Below are positions 1 through 11,732 of a stretch of DNA of 64,000 nt, in pieces. Made by a program: the position numbers and the translations under genes. The notes below the pieces were generated by a model that worked only from the letters and a program-made list of their open reading frames with translations, searched no databases and had not been told where the DNA came from. Numbering within the stretch: position 1 is the stretch's first letter; every line of letters starts with the position of its first letter. Origin of the DNA: Pocillopora verrucosa (taxonomy: Eukaryota > Cnidaria > Anthozoa > Scleractinia > Pocilloporidae); the NCBI RefSeq assembly GCF_036669915.1, contig NC_089315.1, positions 27,637,131-27,701,130 of the forward strand. The letters run 5' to 3'.

Positions 1-280
1 ATGCTAAAGGGTGTTGAGCAAAACACAAATTTTTGTTTGATGTACGGTTTGTTCTCCGCGAGGAGAAAGTAGAGGTAGGTCCACTTTGAGGAGAAACTAA
101 CTTGCCTTCACTAGTCATGGAAATATTAGCCGAAGGGGAGCACTATGGGCGGCTAGAACTGCAAGGGAAAACGAGGGAGACTGAGGGGGGACTGAAACTG
201 GATTCCTCCCAATTCCCTCTCCCTTTAACTTACAATCGATCGATACACTTTTTAATAATAGTATTAGGACATAGTGAAGT

Positions 281-367
281 CGAATTCGGTCTGAAATCAT
301 ACGAGTGATTGACGAAATTAGACGAATCCGATTTGTCAATCGCAAGTATGATTACAGACAGAATTGG
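281..367. repeat. Short imperfect inverted repeat (foldback)
   Basis: Left arm 281-313 and right arm 335-367 are imperfect reverse complements (for example TCATACGAGTGATTGAC against GTCAATCGCAAGTATGA) around a 21-base loop. The phrasing resembles a dispersed foldback repeat that I associate with coral genomes; that family link is from memory and not checked. Confidence 0.6.
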
Positions 368-1523
368 ACGACACGAAGTCCTGTTACCAATTAATCTTAA
401 CCGTTACAAAATCCAAAAAAAGACAGAAAAACAACTACTTCTTTTAGGACAAACATCTAAAAATTTTCAGTTTTTTCAATTGCTATGGTTATTTTGATCA
501 ATTCTGTGATTGTTGGATTTAGCTGAGTGGACTTAGTATGACTGGCTGCTTCATCTGTCCTATTACAAGTGTCCAATTACAGCCAATTGTCCGTCCACAG
601 TGTTTGATTACAAATGTAAAGAATGATTGGTGAAAAATAAAGCAGCTGATGCACCAGTCACATTTGAGGAAATTGTAACGGTTATGATAAAGACGACAAG
701 AAGAACAACAAATGACAAGATGCTAATCAGCTTTGGTCACATCCATTTTCTTTATTTTGAAGAGCTGAACAATAGTATCATTTTCATGACAACCTTCAGC
801 AATATTTGTCAATCCGGTTAATTGCCAAACTTCATCTAATTGTATTTTAAAACAAATAAAGAAGTTGGCATTGCGTACATGTGTGAGACTGGTTCTGGGT
901 GGAAAACTTCAGTTGATGTTAGCGGGGATAGCTCACCGCCATTTTAGTTCATAAATGTCTCATCACTTAAAAATAAAACAAGTTGTTACATATGTATTTC
1001 ATGAGTTAGTAGATTAAAATTGCTGCCTAGATTGAACATACTGAATAGAGCGTGTAAGGTATCATAGAAGTATTCGTAATTTTAGTAATAATAGCAGCAA
1101 CCCTGTTGTGGTAGCAACAGAAGCAATGATATTGTTAGTAGTCCAGACAGAGGTAGTTATATTGTAGGTAGTAGTGATAGTGTTGTGTAGCAGTTAGGAT
1201 ACTGAAGTGGCAATAGCAGTAATAGTATTGTAGTAGCAGTAATTATTGAAGTGGTGATAATGTTGTAATAGTAATAGAAATAATGTTGTAATGGTAAGAG
1301 TGATAATGGTGTAATAGTACTCGTAATAGTAGTAGTAATATTGTAGCAGTAATAGTAATGATGTTGTAGTAGTAATAATATAATAGTAATAGTAATGATG
1401 TTCTGCCAGATTAATTAATTATTAATTATTATTATCATTAACATTATTATTAACAATTAACAGTTTTAAGCTAAATGCTTTTGTATTATGCATTATTTTG
1501 ATGAAATTATTAATTGTATTTTG

Positions 1524-1636
1524 TGAATAATCTTAAATTGTGAATAATCTTAAATTGTGAATAATCTTAAATTGAGAATAATCTTAAATTGTGAATAATC
1601 TTAAATTGTGAATAATCTTAAATTGTGAATAAAGTT
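1524..1636. repeat. 17-bp tandem repeat
   Basis: About six to seven near-perfect copies of AATCTTAAATTGTGAAT. It lies within 80-190 bases downstream of the stop codon of gene A1 (minus strand), so it may be in the 3' UTR. Confidence 0.9.
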
Positions 1637-1711
1637 CAGAAGTGATTAACAAGAGAACTTTTTTTTATAATTAACAGTCTTCGATTTAAACGAGAAAGCC
1701 TCTGGAGTTTC

Positions 1712-3992
1712 CTATAGATTTCCTACTGGGAGGAATACGGCTTCTCTGAACTGTTGAACCACTTTTGCTATCTCTTGCGAAGACAAGTTATGATTGGAAT
1801 CTATGTTTTCTTGAACGAAACGGTGCACTTCCTTGACATGATTTTTAAAGTCATTCTACAAAGTAAAATATAATGTTAGAAAGATATGAAAGGAACTTCT
1901 GTTTGTACAGGAACATACAGTCTCTCACAACAGAGTTTGGATTCACTCCACGGACCGATCATCGAAATCTGGAGAAGAGGTTGGTCCTTTTTGCCTGATT
2001 TAAAATTGTTTTATGTTTCTCGACAGTCAGGCCTATGAGATTACTTATAAGTCTTACCATGAATTTATGAGATCTATCATTGAAGGATGTCGAAGTGAAT
2101 AAAAAAAGCCGACAAATATTTTCATTTGCATCATGCAGGCCATAAAACTGGCTGCGGAAGTAAAAACGACTGGTTGAGATTTTTGAACGACCATCTCTAA
2201 AAAGCCATTCATATTTTCATCATGGAATTACTCAGCATGAAGACCCCGATGTGTTCGAAGGCTAGAAATAGGAACAGAGTAAACATAATGGGCAATGAAA
2301 GGTAATCCATGCAACGCAAGAAATACTAAAATAACTACACTAAACAGGCAGCTGGAAAATGGAAATTGGTTAAAACATCTTTCTGTAATTAGTGTACACT
2401 TAAAGTTCTCTATATGTCAAATTTTTGAGACCTTTCAGCGTCGGCCATGCTCAGATTATAAAAGTGAAGTGGACTCTTCCTGTCAGAAAAAAATATTTTT
2501 CACTTGGATATAAGCTTGTTAGACAACTCTTCTGCCAGATTAATCGTCGTAATGCCAATGCTGATTTCCGTTTGCATTCCCTTTTCACCAATCCTTAAAG
2601 CGATTTCTAAGTAAAAATATGAGTTCATAGCCGTTTTCCGTTCATATGGCCCGACCTGTTTCGCTTCAAATAACTTTCTATTGTTTGACTATCATGGCAT
2701 GTTTCATATATAATGGTTCCTTATGCATGAAGAGTCAATAAAGACATTGAAATGAACAAAACAACTTCATGATGCAGAAGTGGAAGAAAAATGGAAGTAA
2801 TTCAACTTGAAATGGGACCTTTTCAAGGCCATGGTGTACGACTCTGTTCTGATATCTTTGAACGTGTCTATTAAATCAACAATAAGAACATCTAAAGGAG
2901 AGCATGAAGTGAGGTTTGGGTCTATTCGTGATTAATTTGACGGAACGGCTGTCAAACGACTTCCGTCTTTGGTTTCCTCAACAATTATTGAAATACAAGA
3001 GATAACCAAATAACGTTCAGCGTTACTCAGCGAAGTAATTCCTACTGATATTTTCTGATCAAAATGGCTATGTAATCTGCATGACTTTCACTCGGCAGAG
3101 TGATCTTCCTATCAAATTCGAAAGCTTTGATCACATGTTAAAATTCGACCAATCACTTCCAGGCAACGGCTGAATAATCAATTAGAGTGTTCTACGCAGC
3201 AAAAATTTTCACAGAACTGTAATAAACCAAAAAACGAAAAGAAGATACATTTTTTCAAAACTCTGATACTCAAGGTATAAAATCTAACTACAATCTTACC
3301 CAGGTTCCTGACGCATTCATTCGAGAGCAGAGCTCATCAGCAGCGGTTGTGCATAGGTCTAACAATGACTCCTGTTGTTCTTCATCGGCGGAAGCGATTG
3401 TTATAATTTCTCCAGCAAAAATTACAAGCATGGTAAAGTCATCCAATGATAGTGATGGTTTTTCATCCATCCTCTCCTCTAAGGCCATTAATACTTTCTT
3501 TAAATCTCTACTGGACTCTACGGTTGAGCATATGTCTCTGATTTTAACACTTTCTCGAGCACTATCCATAATCTTCCGTAAGCGCGAAGCTACCATGTTC
3601 ATTCCTAATTTATTATCGCAGAAGTTTGAATCCAATCCTAGATTGCTCTTCGCATAGAAATCCAACAGGAGTGTCAAATTCCTCTTAACTTCATACTTAG
3701 TTAAATCTTCAACAAGATCTAGTCTTGGAATACTTCCCATGGCTTCCTTAACGAAATTAATATTATCCCACGAAATCCTTGCTTCGTGCTCTAGTAATCG
3801 TAATATATCCATAGAGTCGGAACAATTATTAATCGGTATGATTCCTTCTAAATAATAACGAAGCTTTCGAAGATCATCCTCTCTCAGCTTCGAAGACATG
3901 TCAATCATTTTACGCTTAAAATTAGTCTTCATTAATTCATATGTTAACTTAACTTCTGTTTGTGATGGTCCTTGCATTACTTCAGTACGCAT
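1712..3992 (-). CDS. DED + Bcl-2-like fusion protein, family A (A1)
   Basis: Two exons: 3992-3300 and 1855-1712, intron 1.44 kb with GT and AG borders, phase 0. The N-terminal half is a death-effector domain: amphipathic helices around LREDDLRKLRYYLEG, then DILRLLEHEARISW, and the DED signature as PRLDL. A charged helix KRNLTLLLDFYAK that could be the BH4-like first helix of a Bcl-2 fold follows, then a BH1-like stretch LDDFTMLVIFAGEII and the BH2 motif GTW, split by the intron and continued by NDFKNHVKEV. No signal peptide or membrane anchor; 273-278 aa, so cytosolic. The first ATG is at 3992, but a TATA-like box at 4024-4029 would place the RNA start near 3998, so the ATG at 3977 may be the one used. 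DED and Bcl-2 families are established death regulators; that this protein joins them is my reading. Both exons look intact. Confidence 0.85.
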
Positions 3993-4023
3993 ATTTTGTG
4001 CCAATCGATTGCATGACCGACTT

Positions 4024-4059
4024 CTTATACCCAAAAATGCTGCACAATACCATATTTGG
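4024..4059 (-). promoter_or_regulatory. A1 promoter: CArG box and TATA-like box
   Basis: A perfect CArG box, CC(A/T)6GG, reads CCAAATATGG on the minus strand at 4059-4050, followed by TATAAG at 4029-4024. The same arrangement recurs before other family A genes. CArG boxes are the binding site of SRF-type MADS factors; use here is inferred. Confidence 0.6.
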
Positions 4060-6567
4060 GCGGGTTAATGACGTACATGCACTCCAAGACAACTATTAAT
4101 ATTACGCGCGTATAACACTATTTAAGTGTATCGTTTGATGAAGATTCATCGATTGGGAATTTGTCCCACGCTCGTGACAAGACGAAAAAACATCTTTCCC
4201 TATTTCTTTACCGAGCTCTAAACTTATGATCTCTCTTATTCTATTTACAAAAATGACGCTATCGACGTTGTTGATCCTATAGCAGTATATATATGCAGGC
4301 ACGTGTCTTATGAACTTCGTAGCGAGGAACCCGTAGGTCTGAGGTTCGATTCCACATTGAGACTTGAAATTGTTGCTTTGTTCTACGCTCGTGACAAGAC
4401 GAAAAACATCTCTCTCTATTCGGTCATATTTCCAAAGTGATATTCCTTAATTTTTCAAGCAGTACGTCCGATGAGATAAAAGTTTGCGTTCAAAATTTTA
4501 ATGCAATGAGATCGAACGTTTTCTTTACAGTTACACAAGAAGGGACAATCTTGGTCGCTCGTGAGTATCCCGCGGAGTAAACTTATTTATTTATATAAAT
4601 GCATCAACCCACGGGCTACTAAGATAATGAGAGTACAATATCTGAAATTTTGGTGAAGACTCTGATGTTGACTTCCGCTCAGGTTGTCGAAAAGTCGGTC
4701 ACTTTTTTCAGACCACTCGATCACATGTTATCCCCAGGTTCAAACCGTAAAATGCGAGAAATATGAAATGCGTGAAATATGCCTGCTTTGAAAAAAAACT
4801 GAACAATTTGGATCATGCAAAAATATGAAATAAACGCACAAACGTGTAAAGATGTAGACAGATAATAAACCTTCAGTGGTATGAATTACTGTTTCCTTGG
4901 ATTTTGCAGATACTTGGCATGCAAAACTAAGCACATAGCATCTCTGAATTTTATCAAAATGTCATCTTCATGGTTCTGTGGCACATGCAAACTACTTGGA
5001 AAGCAATGGGGTGCCTTATGTCTTTGAAATCGATCTGTGGCCTGTGTGAGAAAGCTGTTTCTCAAATGATGACTCTGAAACATACTTTTTTTCACCACTT
5101 GCTAAAGTGCAATCCCAATGAAACGATTTGTATGAAGATCAAGAAGCTGAATATTTCCATGACCCAATTTCATTCTGCCATTGCTATAATAATGGCACCG
5201 AAACATGAGAGCTTTACTACACCACCCACTCTCCCACCCCATTATAAGCACCCCCCCCCATCCCATTATATGTTTGTCTCAGGGGACTATACCTATCCTA
5301 ACTCCGCCTACTTGCAGAGCCGCCCGTGAAAAAGGACTGAAAAATCAACGTTAAAAGATCATGCAAACAACGCCTGATGGGCTTACCAAGAAAAACATCA
5401 CTGCCATAATTGGATAAAGTCAACTCCAGTTTATTCAGCACTGTTCAAGTTCTAGTAAGAAGACTAGAACTTATATAAGATATACTTATATAGTATATAA
5501 GTATATAATATATATATAAGTATATACTATATAAGTAACTATTACATACTCTAATACTTCAAGACTAGAACTTATATAAGACAATCCAGTTGTGTTTTTG
5601 TGTATACCTAGATATACGTTGTAACATTCATTCTTTAGCACTTGAGTAAGTTATAAGTCACAATTCAGTTTTTTTTTTGAGTAATTTTCCGCCATAAGTA
5701 GTAAGTAAGGTTTTCTTTTGTCATTGTAGAGTTATACGATTTTCCGCCATAAATTGTAAGTAAGTTTTCTTTGTTGCATAGTTTTTCGTTTTTTTTTTCC
5801 GCCATAAGTTGTGTGTTCATTTTTTTCTTGGTACTTGGTTTGCTTCTTGTTAAACTTGTTTCTTGGTTCATTTGTGGTACTTTCTTACTGTGTATCTTTC
5901 TTGGTTTCAATCTTTAGTCATTCTTTCAGTGTAATACTCGATCGTTAGAAAATTCTCAAATAGCATCAATATCAAAAGTTTCAATTTCAAAGTTTCAGTA
6001 GTAGTAATATTTTAGCAGTTTTTCGAAATTTCTTGAACATTCAATAGCATCAATTCACAATCCTTTGCCGACGATATCCTCAAAACCTTTTTTGAAATTT
6101 TTTCGACTTTTTTCATGATTTTTCTATTTTTTTGTTTATGCAATAAATTCTGGTTGTAGTCAGTGTCAGTCACTGAGTGTCAGTCTGGTGAAGTGAGGGT
6201 AGAACTCTTAGACTTCAACAGAAGGAAGATGTAGGCAATGATAAATCAACCCCCCCCCCCAAAAAAGAGCGGTCTTTCACGCGCGCTAAAAGCGAAGTGC
6301 TAAAACAATGAAGTGGAGCTCCACTCCATTGCCAGCACGTAAAACATTCTATAGTCTGTGAGAAAAATTAAAGTGAAATGAAACATAAAAATGCGTCTCT
6401 ACTTCGCAGCTTTTTTTTTCCTTTTTTTTTTTGTCATGCAACCGCGCGATCCAGACCGCCTGCTATTCTACAGAAGTGCAAGGCTCAGGGGAGGGGTAGG
6501 TGACACCTCCCCCCTGATCCTCTGGAAACTTGCTACGCTGATTAAGACTGTTATACTAATTATCTAT
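4060..6567. other. Intergenic region between A1 and A2
   Basis: No gene recognised. Holds two copies of a GCTCGTGACAAGACGAAAAA segment (about 4168 and 4388), a C-rich run near 5248, a TATAAG/TATATA microsatellite (about 5460-5580), and three spaced copies of TTTTCCGCCATAA (5686-5810). Several open frames here have no family resemblance and overlap each other. Confidence 0.5.
5460..5580. repeat. TATA-rich microsatellite with flanking direct repeat
   Basis: An AT dinucleotide-like stretch flanked by two copies of AGACTAGAACTTATATAAG (about 5461 and 5562). Confidence 0.75.
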
Positions 6568-8074
6568 CTAAAGGAAAAAAGGAGATTCTCTCAGTTGTCG
6601 AACCACGTCTGCTACGACGTTGCTGCGGTTGCACTCTTCCTGCTGACCCCAAACCTCAATGCATCTTTTTTCCACATAATCACAGAAATTATCCTGAAAG
6701 GGATTATTATAAATTTGTGAGCAACATTAGACATTTCCGGGCTGCCTCATTAATTTTAAACCACCGGCTAAAACGAAGTAGATTTGTGGCAAATTGATCT
6801 AAATAAAAAGCAATAACGATATTAAAAAAAAAAGAGACGAGTATGGACGCGAGTAGAAACTGGTAACCAGCTGACAGCTTTAGGATGGACTGGAAACCAA
6901 TGATCAAAGTTTACTTTCGATATCTTTTTCGTTCAGAATGATTGCATCAGAATTGGACGAGCACTGTTTCAATCTTACTTATAATTATTGGTTTTGATTG
7001 TTATTAAGTATCACCTGTAATACATATTATGAAGGCTGAGCTTCTTAAAGCGTGCAAAGTATAATATTCTATCAGAAACAACATTATGCATAAGTATCGA
7101 ACTGACGAAAACGAAGTGCGAACCTCTTTCAAAAAGGCAAAATTTTGGTACTGCCTCTTCACTGCTGAAATTATGTCATTAGTGATCAGTTTCATTCAAA
7201 CCAAACTAGCCATTTTAAAGTGGACTTCTGGCGCGACCAACCATAAATTAAATAACAGCCTTTATTAATACAACTGACAACTTCCGCCATTTTACTTTAG
7301 TAATTCCGGGAATAAATAGCTTATTTTAGGAACAAAACATCGCATTATTATAGAAAAATGAAAATTCTTCTTGCGAAAACTGTTTAACAAAAGATTTTCT
7401 TTGCTTACCCAGCTGCCAAGATCCAACATCCTGTAGCTAAGCATTTCAGCCAAACTGAAACACTGCTCTAACATTTCATTCCCGCGTATGTCGTCGCTTC
7501 TGGAAGCTTGCGCCGCCACAATGATTTCTCCTGCAATTATCACAAGCATGGTTAGTTTACTCCAAGATGATTTCAGTCCACTACGCACATCAACTTCTTC
7601 CTCGAAGACTTGGTGGATGTTTTTGTTTGACTCTACCAGTGTTCTCATTCTTGCGGGGTCAAATCTGCATCTTTCGTTTTCCGTGACGATTGTCAACAAA
7701 TGACGTGCGGTGTTTTTCATCGAGTGGGAAACGTAAACAGGATCCAGTTGTAGTCTCTTTCTCGCATAGAAATGCAGAAGAAGCGTCAGATCGCGTCTAA
7801 CTTCAAACGTCGTTAGCAGTGTGGCAAGATCCAATCTCTTAATTGCACTTAAAGCGTCTTTCAAGAAATTAACATCGGTCCAGGAGATTTTACCCAAATG
7901 TTCTAATGAACGTAAAATGTTTAAAGAGCCTTTATCTTCCGTCGGTATTAGTCCAAAACAGTAGAAACGAAGCTCGTCCTGCTGAAGTTGATCCAGGTTG
8001 CGAGAAATCTGGAGCAAAACGGCAGAATAAGCCCGTCGAAGTCGGTCGGAAACCTCGTTAGTCGGTGACGACAT
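6568..8074 (-). CDS. DED + Bcl-2-like fusion protein, family A (A2)
   Basis: Exons 8074-7409 and 6693-6568, phase 0 intron with GTAAGC donor and CTTTCAG acceptor; 263 aa. DED at about residues 10-95, with the signature KRLDL. Then a BH4-like helix RRDLTLLLHFYARKRLQLD, a variable region, BH1-like SWSKLTMLVIIAGEIIVAA, and BH2 as LGSW continued by DNFCDYVEKR in exon 2. ATG 8074 fits a TATA box at 8131-8125. A2 is head-to-head with B1, 716 bases apart. It is also the parent of the broken copies at 10.86-11.7 kb, 12.6-13.4 kb and 14.3-15.4 kb, which share its intron and upstream sequence. No membrane anchor. Function is inferred from domains only. Confidence 0.88.
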
Positions 8075-8124
8075 GGCGGTGTCGTCAATGGCGGCAGAGG
8101 GAAAGAAAAATTGTCTGCCTTACT

Positions 8125-8162
8125 CTTTATACCCTAGGTGCCCAAACAAGCACCATAAAAGG
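8125..8162 (-). promoter_or_regulatory. A2 promoter: CArG box and TATA box
   Basis: CCTTTTATGG (CArG form) at 8162-8153 and TATAAAG at 8131-8125, about 55 and 80 bases upstream of the ATG. The core CC(A/T)6GG is kept although the six inner bases differ from those of A5, A7 and A8, which argues for selection on the CArG form. Confidence 0.65.
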
Positions 8163-8628
8163 GCATTGTAATTAACTAATGGGACTTTGCCGAGAGAAAC
8201 CACGAAAACCATTTTTTTTTCTGTTCCCAATATAGAGCTTTATAGATAGGAACGCAAGGCGTGCAGGAAATATAGATTATTTTATTTTGTCTTTGGTTTT
8301 TTGTTAAATTGTTTCTTCCGAATTTCGATGGCGTCTTAAAACATTGCTTATGCGGCCTACTATGTATCAGTCATCCTCCAAAGCGTGTGTCATTATACGT
8401 AAAGCCCAGGGCCGAATTTTTCAAAAGGGGGTTAACGTTAATCTAGCATTAAAAGTTAACTTGGGCTTTAATTTCCTACGTAGAGGAGCGCGTTTGAGAG
8501 GTTAGATTTTGTTGGGCTTTATCTTAGTATGACTCGAGATTAACGGAAAAAATACAAAAGAAAAATTCCCTTAGCAGAGGTAAAAAACTAAACGAAAAAT
8601 TTGCACTAAGCCCTAGTAAGGAACAAAC

Positions 8629-8730
8629 CGGCCCAGATCTCCATCGGAAAGCAATAACGACGCTACTGCGATCCGAACCGAAGGTGAAATTGGTTTCCGG
8701 GTTGCAAGTCAAGTAAGTGCCCGGATGTTG
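8629..8730 (+). promoter_or_regulatory. B1 promoter motifs
   Basis: CGGCCCAGATCT at 8629-8640 and AAGTGCCCGGATGTTG at 8715-8730, 161 and 75 bases before the B1 ATG. Both are found at nearly the same distances before B2; the second also before B3 and, altered, before B4 and B5. No TATA box seen. The binding factor is unknown to me. Confidence 0.6.
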
Positions 8731-8789
8731 AATGAGGGGTTTATGATGCGCAGTCTTTCCTAATTTATTAGAAATTGTGAGTTTGAGTC

Positions 8790-10507
8790 ATGGCTTTGCC
8801 GACGGCAACTTCAAGGCTGAAACCATTTGCGCAAGGAGAGGGGTTGTTGAAATATCAGATTCCGTCTGTCTTTAAAGAGTTTGTAGTTGGATGTGTGAGA
8901 GATTTAAGCATTAATGATAGGGCAGCGTTGAGGTTTTTTTGCTTAGGTAATGTACCGGGTTCGCAGTTGGATGTAAATCTTGAAAGTGATGCTGATATCT
9001 TTAAGTTGTTTGAATTTCTTGTTAGGGATAGCACACTGTCAGTAAAGGATGTATCATTCTTAGAGCGGTATCTATGGAAGATTGATCGAGAGGATATCAT
9101 TCAGAAGCTTAAGCAGGTTGAATTACGTATGTTTCTCGGCAACATTGTTGAAGTTTACGTTAAATTAAGCGGTTGTGTCCGGAAAGATGGCCGTCCTTTG
9201 GGGTGTGCTGGTCGTTCTGATAGGGTTGTCGATTTTTTATTAGGAATTAAGACAAGGAATAAGAATTTGATTGAGGAAATTTTGAATCAGTTGAGTAGAA
9301 TTGATGGTATGTACGATGGTATGGATGATGTTGATGGCACTTTTATGCGTATTTGTGACGAAATTATTCGCTCTGATCTATCTTGGTCTGGGTTTATGGT
9401 TTCCCTCGTGATTATTGGTGAGTTGTATGGCTCGTATGGTCTTTATTTCGGCACTCCGGTCGATGTGGCGGCATCAGATGGGTTTTACGTATGCGCCTTT
9501 AGTGGAACGAAAACAAGCCAGTTGTTAGCAGAATGGATTTTAGAGAAAGGTGGAATGGTAAGTGAATCAAACATCACTATTATAACTACATCTTTTCGAT
9601 ATTACGCCGCCATCAGCCACAGGTTCTAATACAAAATGAAGGAAAACGGAACTAAGACTGAGATAGAGTTAAAGGTGAAAATATGTGTGACTGTATCTTT
9701 CAACAAAGTTGTGTCCCGACAACAAAGTCGCCGCATAATAATGTATACATTACGGAATAGAAACAAACTTTAGTTGCAACTTCATATGCATTGTTACTTG
9801 GTATTTAATCATTACCAGCTTCACTTTGACTTAACATAGAAGTAGCACTTGACGAGTTAGCTATATATCATCGGCTCAATCGGTTTGTGACGCTCTGCTC
9901 CTCGGGAGCATTCTGAAGAGTGGACTTTCGATTTATATGGAATGCTGTGCATGTCTGTGCCAGACATTTTTGTAACTGAGTAGGTTGACTCCAACTGTAA
10001 GTGTAAAGGAAAACCTGCTGCTCACTAGAATCGATCAAAGTATTGAATCAATCAGTCTCGATAGTTTCTTTGCGTTTATTTAATGTAAGTTTATTAACTT
10101 CGCCATCAAAGTAAGCGATTAAAACGTATATTCTAACTCATGCATGATTGAACAGCCAATAATATCAATATCCAAGCTGAAAAATGAGACAGTTATGCAA
10201 ATTTATCCTGCATTTGTTTAGTCTTGGAATCTTTCGAAATTTTTGATAAAGAAGAAAAGAATTTCTGTGTTTCGAATTAAGTGCAATATTTACCAAAGAA
10301 TAAGAGTTAAACGGAGAGACAGGTACATTGTATTCGTTTTTGGTTGGGATTTCGCATCGATTTAACTAATGCATGTATTTTTTCATTTATCAGAAAACCT
10401 TTAAGAAGTTTGTCAGGTCGCAGCGAGGAGTACTGGACAGCAAAACAGACTTTCCAGAATCGCTGAGGGAGATAAGAAGGCTTCTACAGATCTACGTTGA
10501 GACATAG
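8790..10507 (+). CDS. DED + Bcl-2-like fusion protein, family B (B1)
   Basis: Exons 8790-9557 and 10394-10507; donor GTAAGT, acceptor TTATCAG, phase 0; 293 aa. DED: VRDLSINDRAALRFFCLG, which resembles the ELTELKFLCLG helix of FADD, and the signature as DREDI. Then a BH4-like helix LRMFLGNIVEVYVKLSG, BH1 as LSWSGFMVSLVIIGELY, and BH2 as EWILEKGGM continued by KTFKKFVRSQ. The otherwise near-invariant BH2 tryptophan is Met here. No transmembrane tail. Head-to-head partner of A2. A 149-base structured element follows 109 bases after the stop. The intron shares a stretch (about 9695-9745) with the B2 intron. Intact; function inferred. Confidence 0.88.
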
Positions 10508-10536
10508 AGTACTCGTGAGGCTATTTTGAGACGTAA

Positions 10537-10586
10537 AGCGTTAAGGAAGAGTTAAGGAAGAGTTAAGGAAGAGTTAAGGACGTTAA
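10537..10586. repeat. Short tandem repeat, unit GTTAAGGAAGA
   Basis: About four copies of GTTAAGGAAGA between the B1 stop and the 149-base 3' element. Confidence 0.85.
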
Positions 10587-10615
10587 GGAGTATGATTTCG
10601 AATATTTAAAGACGT

Positions 10616-10764
10616 CCCCTCTTATAGACTGCCACCTTGCCGTGGTGGAGGGGCTTGTGCGTTTCAATGATCCTGAGAACTCAGCCGGCGGAGGCATGTG
10701 AGCCTCTGGCAGGTACAACCAAGCCGGAAAGATCAACGGAGAGAAACCAGACTGAAAGGCAGTC
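10616..10764 (+). repeat. Structured 149-bp element downstream of B1
   Basis: Begins CCCCTCTTATAGACTGCC and ends GGCAGTC. The outer GACTGCC (10627-10633) and final GGCAGTC are exact reverse complements; inside are potential hairpins CCAC/GTGG and GAGGC/GCCTC. An identical-length copy follows B3 (25516-25664) and a partial one follows B5 (42244-42312), always in the gene's orientation. It could be a small SINE/MITE-like repeat caught in an ancestral B gene, or a conserved 3' UTR element. Confidence 0.75.
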
Positions 10765-10856
10765 AAGATGCTTACTTTACATGATACTACGTTCCTGTCA
10801 CATTCTTGAGCACATATGCTTGTACACCAAAACGTAACGTATTAAAAAAAATTTAA

Positions 10857-11732
10857 ATGTGCGCCGCAAGAATGAGGACACTGGTGGAGTCAAACAAGAA
10901 CATCCTCCAAGTCTTCGAGGAAGAAGTTGATGTGCGTAGTGGACTGAAATCATTTTGGAGTAAACTAACCATGCTTGTGATAATTCCAGGAGAAATCATT
11001 GTGGCGGCGCAAGCTTCCAGAAACGACAACATACGCAGGAATGAAATGCTAGAGCAGTGTTTCAGTTTGGCTGAAATGCTTAGCTACAGGGCACTGGATC
11101 TTGACAGCTGGGTAAGCTAAGAAAATCTTTTGTTAGACAGTTTTGGCGAGAAGAATTTTACTTTTTCTATAACTATGCAATGTTTTGTTCCTAAAATAAG
11201 CTACGTATTCTCGGAATTATCAAAGTGAAATAGCGGAAGTTGTCAGTTGTATTGACGTAGACTTTTTTAATTATAGTTTGTCGCGCCAGAAGTCCACTTT
11301 AAAATGGCTAGTTTGGCTTGAATGAAACTTATCACTGATGACACAAATTCTGATGCAATCATTCTAGAGATAGAAGATATCGAAACCCCAAACCGCAAAG
11401 TATTGGTTTCCAGTCCATCCTGTAGCTGTGAGTTGGTTACCAGTTTCTACTCGCGTCCATACTCTTTCTTTTTTAAATATCATTATTTATTTTTATTTTG
11501 ATCAAATTGCCATGAATCTACTTCGTTTTAGCCGCTGGTTTAGAATAAATGAGGCAGCTCGGAATTGTCTAATGTTGCTCACAAATTTACAATAATTCCT
11601 TTTAGGATGATTTCTGTGATTATGTGGAAAAAAGATGCAGTTAGGTTTGGGGTCAACAGGAAGAGTGTAACTCAGTCGTAGCAGACGTGGTTCGACAACT
11701 GGGAGAATCACCTTTCTTTTCTTCCGATAGGT
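10857..11732 (+). pseudogene. Inverted 3' half of A2 (relic P1)
   Basis: Starts inside the A2 coding exon at the equivalent of ARMRTLVESN and runs through BH1 (SKLTMLVIIPGEIIVAA) and BH2 (LDSW, donor at 11112), the intron, and exon 2 from 11606 (DDFCDYVEKRCS). Exon 2 then meets an in-frame TAG at 11642-11644. No DED or promoter is attached. It matches A2 closely but on the opposite strand. The missing 5' half lies to its right, at 12575-13437. Confidence 0.85.

Larger units (their letters stand above)
1..1711. other. Gene-free 3' flank of A1
   Basis: No convincing coding region. It contains a short inverted repeat near 281-367 whose arms read like a common cnidarian dispersed repeat, a long stretch of degenerate GTAGTA/AATAGT trinucleotide-like sequence (about 1080-1410), and a 17-base tandem repeat (about 1524-1636) just past the A1 stop codon. 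The short open frames at 102-497 look like chance. Confidence 0.6.

Noticed and set aside
3349-3657. Plus-strand frames opposite family A exons (also at 7488-7703, 33282-33884 and 47090-47623)
   Set aside because: Antisense shadows of well-supported coding exons on the minus strand.
4033-4034. Extended starts for A1 (TTG 4034), B5 (GTG 43763), GPCR (GTG 59623)
   Set aside because: These frames begin at non-ATG codons; the next in-frame ATG, family alignment or TATA position fits better.
10563-10837. Short frames over the 149-bp element
   Set aside because: They follow the structured repeat; the same frame recurs in the B3 copy only because the DNA is duplicated.
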